Shown here piece by piece: positions 1 through 5,546 of a stretch of DNA of 6,155 nt. The stretch comes from Acidobacteria bacterium AH-259-G07. Lineage in GTDB: Bacteria; Acidobacteriota; UBA6911; RPQK01; JADFOI01. Numbering within the stretch: position 1 is the stretch's first letter; each line of letters begins with the position of its first letter. The DNA lies in the NCBI GenBank assembly GCA_027717925.1, contig JALLON010000160.1:1-6155 (forward strand), given 5' to 3'. A program made the position numbers and the translations under genes. The notes under the pieces are model-generated. The model was not told the DNA's origin. It did not search any database and worked only from the letters and a program-made list of their open reading frames with translations.

Positions 1-1734
1 ATTCTCGCCTGGTCCAGTTTTCTGATTCTCACGGGAGCTGTGGTGGGAAAGCTTACAACGCGTCTAAGAGAGGAGGTTAAGCAGGTTAGAGGACTCAATA
101 AGGACCTGGAGGACAGTAAAGCCAAAATCGAGGCCTCTGACGAGGAACTCAGAGAGTACGCCGAGAACCTCGAAAAGAAGGTGACGGAAAGAACCGAAAG
201 CCTGGAGAAGTCAAAGGTCACCCTCGAGGATCTGAAGGGAAAAGTAGAAGAGGCGCTTTACTCCACCATGGATGCCTCGGTGGTCAAGCTAATCATTGAA
301 AAACGGCTTCGCACGGAGAAAAGAAGAATCAGCATCATGTTTTCCGATCTAAAAGACTTCACCCAATTCTCCGAAGAGAGACGGCCGGAGGTGGTCATTA
401 ATGACCTCAACAGGCTGCTTCAGGAAATGGAAGGAGTTCTTTTAGACTACCACGCCCACATTGACAAGTATCTGGGTGACGGCATCATGGTTGAATTCGG
501 AGCGCCAACCGATTACGAACGGCATGCCTTACTCGCCGTGGTCGCCGGCCTCAAGATGCAAGAGCGAATCAGCAAAGGGAAGTTCCCCTGGCAAATGCGT
601 GTCGGGATTGCTACGGGAGAGCCCATCATTGGGCTCATCGGCTACCAGCGGCAAACCTACACCGCTATCGGAGACGTGGTCAACCTGGCCGCGCGGATTC
701 AGGAGATGACCACCCCGGGATTGGTCACCGTTGATTCCTCCACCTATGAGGAGGTCAGCCGTTTTGTCGAGTCCCGAAGAAAGACCGTCTTATCCTTCGC
801 CGAATCGGAAGATCCGGAGTTTGTAAAGAAGGTCGCCGATTATTCTAAATTGCTGGATGAGAACCCAGACGATGTCGAATTGTTGAAGAAAGCGGGTTTG
901 CTGTTTCTCGAGGGCAATTACATTCTGCAGGCTCACGAGCATTTGGGGAAAGCGCTTGGCATTGATTCCAAGGACGATAAGATCAAACTCGCCTACGCCG
1001 AAACCACTTTGAAGATGAATCAAATGGATGCAGTCTCGATCCGGGGCAGGAAAGACAGACTCCATCTATATGAGATTCTGGGTCTGAACAACCCTCTACT
1101 GGACAGGGAAAAGATTCCTGAGAGACTCTACCAACAGTACCACGAAGAGGTGAGCAAGGCTCTGGAGTACCCGGAAGATATCGTTTTGCCCGTGGAAGTC
1201 ATTGATGGCTCGATTGGCCATTCCCGAGTAGTCGGCTTTTTGGCATACGGGCTTGCTGACGTCCTCAACCTCACCGATCAGGAGAAACTAGACGTCCTGC
1301 AGGCGGGTTATCTGGCGGATGTCGGGAAGACGATCATCCCCCACCATCTCCTGAACCGTGCTGGAGCATTGAGCAAGAGAGAGTTTGAAGAAGTCGTCAA
1401 ACACAGCCGAGAATCGGTCCGGCTCTTAAAAAAGATGGGCTATCAGAATGAATCCCTTTTCGAAATCATCGACGCCTCCCATGAGGCCTTCAATGGATCA
1501 GGTTACCCGTCCGGCCTTGAGGGCGAGAACATACCGCTCGGTGCTCGTATTGTGGCCGTCGCGGACAGCTACGATGCGCTCACCTCCTGGCGCCCCTACC
1601 GGGATCGATGGGACTATGGAGCAGCCTTCTCCGAGCTGGAAAGAGATGCCCAAAAGGGGAAGTTTGACCCCAAGGTTATGGAAGTGCTGGGAGCCCTCCT
1701 CGAAATCAGACCCCAGGCCGCAGTTGAAGGCTAA
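1..1734 (+). CDS. Membrane-anchored class III nucleotide cyclase fused to a degenerate HD-GYP domain (5' partial)
   Basis: The reading frame is open from base 1. The first possible start, GTG at 40, lies inside a hydrophobic stretch (ILAWSSFLILTGAVVG, bases 1-48) that looks like the end of a membrane helix, so the gene probably begins upstream of the window. Numbering from the GTG: residues 5-75 are a charged coiled coil. Residues 97-240 are a class III adenylate/guanylate cyclase domain with metal aspartates D103 and D147, purine-selecting K143 and T208, and transition-state N215 and R219, so it is probably active and makes cAMP. Residues 264-328 are TPR-like. Residues 383-552 match HD-GYP phosphodiesterases (H394, H455, GSGYP 486-490, D509), but the HD pair reads A426-D427 and the HH pair S480-H481. 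The cyclase assignment is firm. Activity of the HD-GYP domain is doubtful, and the input sensor lies outside the window. The last codons (VEG, stop) fall in a GTTGAAG repeat unit. Confidence 0.9.
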   Translation: MLAWSSFLILTGAVVGKLTTRLREEVKQVRGLNKDLEDSKAKIEASDEELREYAENLEKKVTERTESLEKSKVTLEDLKGKVEEALYSTMDASVVKLIIEKRLRTEKRRISIMFSDLKDFTQFSEERRPEVVINDLNRLLQEMEGVLLDYHAHIDKYLGDGIMVEFGAPTDYERHALLAVVAGLKMQERISKGKFPWQMRVGIATGEPIIGLIGYQRQTYTAIGDVVNLAARIQEMTTPGLVTVDSSTYEEVSRFVESRRKTVLSFAESEDPEFVKKVADYSKLLDENPDDVELLKKAGLLFLEGNYILQAHEHLGKALGIDSKDDKIKLAYAETTLKMNQMDAVSIRGRKDRLHLYEILGLNNPLLDREKIPERLYQQYHEEVSKALEYPEDIVLPVEVIDGSIGHSRVVGFLAYGLADVLNLTDQEKLDVLQAGYLADVGKTIIPHHLLNRAGALSKREFEEVVKHSRESVRLLKKMGYQNESLFEIIDASHEAFNGSGYPSGLEGENIPLGARIVAVADSYDALTSWRPYRDRWDYGAAFSELERDAQKGKFDPKVMEVLGALLEIRPQAAVEG

Positions 1735-1831
1735 CGGTTGAAGATTTGAAGGTTAGAAAGTTGAAAGTTGGAAGATTGGAGGCTAATTTGCAACCTTCAA
1801 CTTTGAACCTTCAACTTTGCAACTTTCCAGC
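1723..1831. repeat. Heptamer repeat with inverted copies, cyclase-tig gap
   Basis: Forward units of the GTTGAAR type occur at 1723-1729, 1737-1743 and 1760-1766, with degenerate 7-8 bp copies between and after them up to 1781. The complementary units (CTTCAAC, CTTTGAAC, CTTTGCAAC) fill 1791-1831. The two halves can fold: 1746-1754 pairs with 1806-1814, 1757-1765 with 1796-1804, and 1767-1770 with 1791-1794, leaving a loop of about 20 bases. There is no T-tract after the stem, so it is not a typical rho-independent terminator. It occupies essentially the whole gap and the last codons of the upstream gene. Confidence 0.8.
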
Positions 1832-1839
1832 TTTAAATA

Positions 1840-3141
1840 ATGGACATCCGTGTGCAGCTCGAGGACGTGAGTACGGTCAAGAAGCGGCTGAAGGTGGAAG
1901 TTCCAGCTGACATCGCCCTACAGGAGTTCAATCAGGTCGCCGGCGAATACAAGAAGCGCGCCCGCCTTCCCGGATTTCGTCCTGGAAAAGCGCCGGTACA
2001 ACTCGTTAAGCGGCATTTTCGAAGAAGTATCCGCAGCGATGTCCTGCAGAAATTGGTCCCTCAATCCTATGACCAGGCGATCCGGGAAAAAGGGTTTCAG
2101 CCGCTGGGCAAGCCCAGTCTGGAAAACCTGACCTTCGAAGAAGGAGAGCCGCTGGTCTATGAGGCCAATTTTGAGATCCATCCCCGGATCGAGCTTCCAG
2201 AGTATAAAGGAATCGCGGTGACGGCCGATTTAAAACCTGTAACCCCAGAAGATGTTGACGAGGAATTGGAAATGCTCCGAGAAAAGCACTCCCGGCTGGT
2301 TCCAATCGAGGATCAGCCCATTCAGAAAGGAGATTACGCGGTCATCAAACTCCATGGGGAGTACGTTGATGCCGAGGATCATAGCCACCCTCACCAACCC
2401 ATACAGGAGGAAAACGTGGTGGTGAAGGTGGGAGACGAACACACCCATGAGGCCTTTAACAAAGCCCTGCTGGGAATGAATGTTGCCGAGAAGAGGAATT
2501 TCGAAATCGAGTATGCCTCTGATTATCCGGAAAAGAAATTTGCCGGACATAAGGTGCTTTTTAGCGTTGAAGTCACTGACATCAAGCACAAAGAGCTGCC
2601 GGAGCTAAACGACGACTTTGCCAAGGACTTGGGAGACTACGAGAACCTGCAGGTGTTGCGAGAAAGAATCAAAGAGCAGTTAACTGCCCAGCGCGAGATA
2701 AATCGTGAGAACGATCTGAAAAGCAGGCTCTTGGAACAATTAATAGACCGCACCAGTTTCGAGGTGCCGGATGTTCTGGTGGAAGATCAAACTGACTCCA
2801 TGATTGGGGACCTGGCCTACCAAATGGCCTCCGAGGGCGTCGACCCAACTAAGGCTAATGTCAATTGGGTAAAGGTGCGAGCAGATTTTCGACCCGAAGC
2901 GGAAAAGCGGGTGCGGGCAAACATGGTTCTGAGTGAGATCGGCCGCCGTGAGAATGTTGAGGTCACAAGCGAAGAGTTGGAAAATGAACTGGAACGGATG
3001 GCCGATTCCATGGATCAACCCAAGGAAAAAGTACGACAATATTTTCAGCAGAGAAATCGGATGGAGGGATTGAAGGGGCAGCGCGTTCGGGAGAAGGCAC
3101 TGAAGATGTTGCTGGAAAGCGCTAAGGTGGTTGAAAGTTGA
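1840..3141 (+). CDS. tig: Trigger factor, ribosome-associated chaperone
   Basis: Trigger factor binds the ribosome near the exit tunnel and shields nascent chains. At 433 residues it has the usual family length. The N-terminal domain (about 1-115) carries the ribosome-docking signature GFRPGKAP at 45-52. The FKBP-like prolyl isomerase domain is about 155-248 and is followed by the family motif ELPELNDDFAKDLG at 252-265. The rest is the helical substrate-binding arm and C-terminal domain. In the isomerase domain the usual IPGFE-type active-site stretch is replaced by HTHEAFN (201-207), and a loop reads DHSHPH (180-185), so isomerase activity may be weak. The ATG at 1840 is the first start after an in-frame TAA at 1834. 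No Shine-Dalgarno sequence precedes it. The last codons (GTT GAA AGT TGA) lie in the downstream heptamer array. Confidence 0.97.
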   Translation: MDIRVQLEDVSTVKKRLKVEVPADIALQEFNQVAGEYKKRARLPGFRPGKAPVQLVKRHFRRSIRSDVLQKLVPQSYDQAIREKGFQPLGKPSLENLTFEEGEPLVYEANFEIHPRIELPEYKGIAVTADLKPVTPEDVDEELEMLREKHSRLVPIEDQPIQKGDYAVIKLHGEYVDAEDHSHPHQPIQEENVVVKVGDEHTHEAFNKALLGMNVAEKRNFEIEYASDYPEKKFAGHKVLFSVEVTDIKHKELPELNDDFAKDLGDYENLQVLRERIKEQLTAQREINRENDLKSRLLEQLIDRTSFEVPDVLVEDQTDSMIGDLAYQMASEGVDPTKANVNWVKVRADFRPEAEKRVRANMVLSEIGRRENVEVTSEELENELERMADSMDQPKEKVRQYFQQRNRMEGLKGQRVREKALKMLLESAKVVES

Positions 3142-3214
3142 AGGTTGGAAGGTTGAAGGTTAAAGGTTCCAAGTTCCAGGTTTCAAGTTTCAGGTTTCGG
3201 GTTTCAAGTTTCGA
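3130..3214. repeat. Tandem heptamer array (GTTNNAR)n, end of tig and tig-clpP gap
   Basis: Twelve consecutive units can be read, all but one exactly 7 bp and all beginning with GTT. The order is GTTGAAA, GTTGAAG, GTTGGAAG (8 bp), GTTGAAG, GTTAAAG, GTTCCAA, GTTCCAG, GTTTCAA, GTTTCAG, GTTTCGG, GTTTCAA, GTTTCGA. The array changes gradually from a GTTGAAR form to a GTTTCAR form while keeping phase. Its first twelve bases are the last codons and stop of tig. Confidence 0.85.
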
Positions 3215-3244
3215 GGCCGGCTTTAAATCTGAAACCTGAAACCT
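3192..3244. repeat. Hairpin of opposed heptamers downstream of tig
   Basis: Two inverted units CTGAAAC at 3229-3235 and 3236-3242 oppose the forward array. Bases 3192-3206 pair with 3230-3244 over 15 positions, with one G-U pair in RNA, around a loop of about 23 bases that includes AGGCCGGC. No T-tract follows, so intrinsic termination is not supported. Processing or protection of the tig transcript 3' end is possible but inferred. Confidence 0.65.
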
Positions 3245-3246
3245 GA

Positions 3247-3262
3247 GTTCGAAAGTTCGAAC
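3247..3262. promoter_or_regulatory. Perfect inverted repeat GTTCGAA-AG-TTCGAAC upstream of clpP
   Basis: Two 7-bp half-sites in perfect inversion, separated by 2 bp, lie 38 bp before the clpP start. They are enclosed by a further inverted pair, TGAGTTC (3244-3250) and GAACTCA (3270-3276). The form suits a dimeric repressor operator, but it could equally be two degenerate heptamers of the adjoining repeat. I cannot assign a regulator. Confidence 0.3.
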
Positions 3263-3287
3263 CGATTCAGAACTCAAAAACCGAGAT

Positions 3288-3294
3288 AAAGGAG
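3288..3294 (+). promoter_or_regulatory. Ribosome binding site of clpP
   Basis: AAAGGAG lies 6 bases before the GTG at 3301 and fixes this non-ATG start. It is the only strong Shine-Dalgarno sequence among the four gene starts in the window. Confidence 0.8.
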
Positions 3295-3300
3295 AAAGCC

Positions 3301-3909
3301 GTGGCATTAATTCCAATGGTTGTTGAGCAAACGAACCGGGGTGAGCGTGCCTACGACATTTACTCCCGGCTGCTCAAGGACAATATCATCTTTGTAGGAA
3401 TACCCATTGATGACAATGTGGCCAACCTGGTTATCGCCCAGCTGTTGTTCCTGATGGCCGAGGACCCCAATCGAGATATCTCCCTTTACATCAACTCCCC
3501 CGGAGGGTCGATTACCTCAGGACTGGCTATTTACGACACCATGCAGTTTGTGAAAAACGACGTGACCACCATCTGCATGGGACAGGCAGCTTCCATGGGA
3601 GCTCTGATTTTGTCCGCTGGAACGCCTGGCAAGCGATTTGCCCTGCCCAACAGCCGGATTTTGATCCACCAGCCCTCCATGTCGGGGCTCTCCGGACAGG
3701 CTACGGACATCGACATTTATGCCAAAGAAATCCTTCGAATGCGGGAGATGACCAATCGGGTCCTTGCCAAGCACACGGGTCAAAAAGTGGAGAAAATCGA
3801 AGAAGACGTGGAGCGTGACTTTATAATGAACGCGGAGCAAGCCAAGGACTATGGTATAATTGATAAGATCATTGAAAAGCATGTCGGCCCTGAAAGCGCT
3901 GACAGCTGA
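3301..3909 (+). CDS. clpP: ATP-dependent Clp protease proteolytic subunit
   Basis: ClpP is the serine peptidase that forms a double heptameric ring and degrades polypeptides fed in by ClpX or another Clp ATPase in the cytoplasm. The 202-residue product has the full catalytic triad: S98 in GQAASMGA, H123 in LIHQPS and D173 in VERDF. The SPGGS strand motif is at 66-70. The N-terminus (ALIPMVVEQT) begins almost at the position of the mature protein in other species, so there is little or no propeptide. The start is GTG, supported by AAAGGAG at a 6-base spacing. clpX follows after a repeat-rich gap of about 180 bases, so the partner ATPase is adjacent but not translationally coupled. Confidence 0.98.
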   Translation: MALIPMVVEQTNRGERAYDIYSRLLKDNIIFVGIPIDDNVANLVIAQLLFLMAEDPNRDISLYINSPGGSITSGLAIYDTMQFVKNDVTTICMGQAASMGALILSAGTPGKRFALPNSRILIHQPSMSGLSGQATDIDIYAKEILRMREMTNRVLAKHTGQKVEKIEEDVERDFIMNAEQAKDYGIIDKIIEKHVGPESADS

Positions 3910-3928
3910 CAACCGGGGCTGGGCGGCC

Positions 3929-4008
3929 AGAGCAAAAGAGCAGTAGAACACAAGGGCAAAAAAACGATAGAATAAACGATAGAATAGAAGAGCAAAAGAA
4001 CAATAGAA
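3929..4008. repeat. A-rich repeat block in the clpP-clpX gap
   Basis: An exact tandem duplication of AAACGATAGAAT occupies 3962-3973 and 3974-3985. It is flanked by two copies of AGAGCAAAAGA (3929-3939 and 3989-3999), whose similarity continues for about ten more bases (GCAGTAGAA versus ACAATAGAA). The block is purine-rich on the + strand, has no significant ORF, and is unlike the heptamer arrays elsewhere in the window. Confidence 0.7.
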
Positions 4009-4026
4009 AGCAGCTGTTGCTCACAG

Positions 4027-4055
4027 TTGACAAAGCGCTATAGGTTGAGTATTCG
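4027..4055 (+). promoter_or_regulatory. Candidate sigma-70-like promoter for clpX
   Basis: A perfect TTGACA at 4027-4032 is followed after 17 bases by TATTCG (4050-4055), a weak match to TATAAT. Transcription would start near 4062 and give a leader of about 28 bases to the clpX ATG. Only the -35 element is convincing. Confidence 0.4.
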
Positions 4056-4086
4056 TGTTAATCCGTTAAGCTCTGTGTAATCCGTG
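4054..4086. repeat. TAATCCGT repeat abutting the clpX start
   Basis: GTGTTAATCCGTT (about 4056-4068) and GTGTAATCCGTG (about 4075-4086) are two imperfect direct copies separated by a few bases. From memory, similar TGTGTTAATC/GTGTAATCCGTG strings recur in intergenic DNA of many environmental bacterial genomes. That recollection is not checked here. The second copy supplies the alternative GTG start codon at 4084. Confidence 0.5.
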
Positions 4087-4089
4087 ACG

Positions 4090-5331
4090 ATGAAGAAAAA
4101 CGGAGACGATATCCTTCGCTGCTCATTCTGCAACAAGAGTCAGAATGACGTAAAAAAGCTGATTGCAGGCCCGACGGTTTTTATCTGCGACGAGTGTGTA
4201 GACGTCTGCAACGAGATCATCTCCGACGATATCACGGCCGAAGCTTCCTCTATCAAAGAGGCTCTCCCCAAGCCCACCGAGATCAAAGATTTCCTCGACC
4301 AGTATGTCATCGGGCAGGAGGTGTGCAAGAAAAAGCTGGCGGTTGCCGTCTACAATCATTACAAGCGAATCAAAATCGGCCGGCGCCGGCGCCAGGAAGT
4401 GGAACTGGCCAAAAGCAATGTTCTCTTCATCGGTCCCACCGGGACCGGTAAGACCTTGCTTGGCCAGACTCTGGCCCGCATGCTTTCCGTTCCATGTGCC
4501 ATTGTGGACGCAACCACCCTCACCGAAGCGGGATATGTGGGTGAGGACGTCGAAAACATTATCCTTAAGCTGCTGCAAGCCGCTGGAGGCGATCGCGACC
4601 GGTGCATGCAGGGCATCATTTACATTGACGAAATCGACAAAATTTCGAGAAAAGACGAGAACCCTTCCATCACGCGCGACGTCTCCGGAGAAGGGGTGCA
4701 GCAGGCACTCTTGAAAATCCTGGAAGGGACGATCGCCAATGTTCCCCCTCAGGGTGGTCGAAAGCATCCGCATCAGGAATTTGTCCAGATCGACACCATC
4801 AACATTCTCTTCATTTGTGGTGGCGCCTTTGTCGGCCTGGATAAAGTGATTCAAAGGCGGCTGGGACAAAGTAGTATCGGCTTTGGTTCAGAGTTGAAGT
4901 CGCCTCACTGGAGAAATGCACCTGAATCGGAGGTCCTGACTCAAGTTTTGCCTGAGGACCTTATCAAGTACGGATTGATTCCCGAATTTGTGGGGAGACT
5001 CCCCGTTATTTGCACGCTGCACGAGCTGGACAGGAAGGCTCTGGTGGAGATCCTCACCGAGCCAAACAACGCCCTCGTCAAGCAGTATCTGAAAATGTTT
5101 GAGTTTGAGGGTGTTTCACTGAAGTTCACCGACGATGCACTGGATGCTATCGCCACATTGGCGCTTGAGCGAAAAATTGGCGCTCGCGGCTTGCGGTTGA
5201 TCACAGAAGATCTTATGTTAGATGTGATGTACGAGTTGCCCTCGACCAAGAAGGTCAAGGAGTTTGTGATCACACGCGAGATGGTGGAAAACAAAGAGGT
5301 CGTGTTCAAGCTGCTCGAGAAGGCCGGATAA
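4090..5331 (+). CDS. clpX: ATP-dependent Clp protease ATP-binding subunit ClpX
   Basis: ClpX is a hexameric AAA+ unfoldase that recognises substrates and threads them into ClpP. Counting from the ATG at 4090 (413 residues): the N-terminal zinc-binding domain has C11, C14, C33 and C36. Walker A GPTGTGKT is at 115-122, the pore loop GYVG at 148-151, Walker B IIYIDEID at 176-183, and the RKH loop at 224-226. The IGF loop that docks on ClpP is at 263-265, the arginine-finger region EFVGR at 299-303, and sensor 2 GARGLR at 364-369. All hallmarks are intact. A GTG at 4084 would add two residues (MT), but it lies inside a repeat copy, so I prefer the ATG. Neither start has a clear Shine-Dalgarno sequence. 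The IGF loop and the adjacent clpP support a standard ClpXP pair. Confidence 0.97.
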   Translation: MKKNGDDILRCSFCNKSQNDVKKLIAGPTVFICDECVDVCNEIISDDITAEASSIKEALPKPTEIKDFLDQYVIGQEVCKKKLAVAVYNHYKRIKIGRRRRQEVELAKSNVLFIGPTGTGKTLLGQTLARMLSVPCAIVDATTLTEAGYVGEDVENIILKLLQAAGGDRDRCMQGIIYIDEIDKISRKDENPSITRDVSGEGVQQALLKILEGTIANVPPQGGRKHPHQEFVQIDTINILFICGGAFVGLDKVIQRRLGQSSIGFGSELKSPHWRNAPESEVLTQVLPEDLIKYGLIPEFVGRLPVICTLHELDRKALVEILTEPNNALVKQYLKMFEFEGVSLKFTDDALDAIATLALERKIGARGLRLITEDLMLDVMYELPSTKKVKEFVITREMVENKEVVFKLLEKAG

Positions 5332-5404
5332 TCTTCCGACCACATACTGTGGAGCAGTGGTGCCTTAAGTTCCCAGAGAAGCAACCGTGGGAGGTTGTTG
5401 TGTG

Positions 5405-5517
5405 GTAAAGGTTTCATAGGGTGAAGGTGTCAGGTCTTGAAAATTGAATTTTCGGAAAAGCCAAAAATTCAATTTTAAAGACCTGACACCTTCACGCCTG
5501 AAACCTGAAACCTTTAC
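5405..5517. repeat. Composite inverted element in the clpX-lon gap
   Basis: Outer arms GTAAAGGTTTCA (5405-5416) and TGAAACCTTTAC (5506-5517) are perfect 12-bp complements enclosing the 75-bp palindrome at 5421-5495. The right arm carries one extra CTGAAAC unit (5499-5505), so the arms differ by one heptamer. These outer arms are the same GTTTCAR family as the array after tig. No transposase or target-site duplication is evident. Confidence 0.7.
5421..5495. repeat. 75-bp near-perfect palindrome (REP/MITE-like)
   Basis: Bases 5421-5438 pair perfectly with 5478-5495 (18 bp). After one mismatch, 5440-5452 pairs with 5464-5476 (13 bp). After a second mismatch, GG 5454-5455 pairs with CC 5461-5462, leaving a loop AAAAG. 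The arm core GGTGTCAGGTCTT resembles, from memory, short palindromic repeats linked to REP-associated Y1 transposases in environmental bacteria. That link is not verified. It could act as a transcript-end hairpin for clpX, but a T-tract is lacking. Confidence 0.85.
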
Positions 5518-5546
5518 TTGAAACGTTTCTTAGAAGAATGTATCTA
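5518..5546 (+). promoter_or_regulatory. Candidate promoter for lon, with GAAACGTTTC palindrome
   Basis: TTGAAA (5518-5523) and TATCTA (5541-5546) are separated by 17 bases, giving a plausible but weak sigma-70-like promoter that ends about 34 bases before the lon ATG. CTTGAAA (5517-5523) also resembles the -35 of heat-shock sigma-32 promoters, but no matching CCCAT-type -10 is seen. A perfect 10-bp palindrome, GAAACGTTTC (5520-5529), overlaps the -35. The region overlaps the end of the heptamer repeat, so the match may be accidental. Confidence 0.35.

Noticed and set aside
1816..1839. TTTGCA / TTAAAT as a tig promoter
   Set aside because: The -10-like TTTAAATAA abuts the ATG, so transcription would start inside the gene. 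It is more likely A/T-rich leader.
2230..2589. Minus-strand ORF (119 aa) opposite tig
   Set aside because: It is antisense to well-conserved trigger factor sequence. Its hydrophobic translation is a codon-bias artefact.
3130..3242. Possible CRISPR array
   Set aside because: The units are 7 bp and directly tandem, without spacers, and no cas gene is present.
3122..3316. Minus-strand ORF reading through the tig-clpP repeat
   Set aside because: Its peptide is a repetitive NLKLETWN-type pattern that simply translates the heptamers, with no sign of a real gene.
3517..3951. Minus-strand ORF (144 aa) opposite clpP
   Set aside because: It is antisense to an intact clpP, has no ribosome binding site or family motif, and extends into repeat DNA.
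4378..4393. GC-rich palindrome GGCGCCGGCGCC in clpX
   Set aside because: It falls in codons for a conserved arginine-rich stretch (GRRRRQ) and is explained by coding constraint.
4123..4869. Long minus-strand ORF (248 aa) opposite clpX
   Set aside because: It lies wholly inside a clpX with all family motifs, and its translation shows no recognisable domain. It is a shadow of the coding strand.
5340..5397. Intrinsic terminator after clpX
   Set aside because: CCACA-TAC-TGTGG and CAACC/GGTTG are short stems, and neither is followed by a T-tract.
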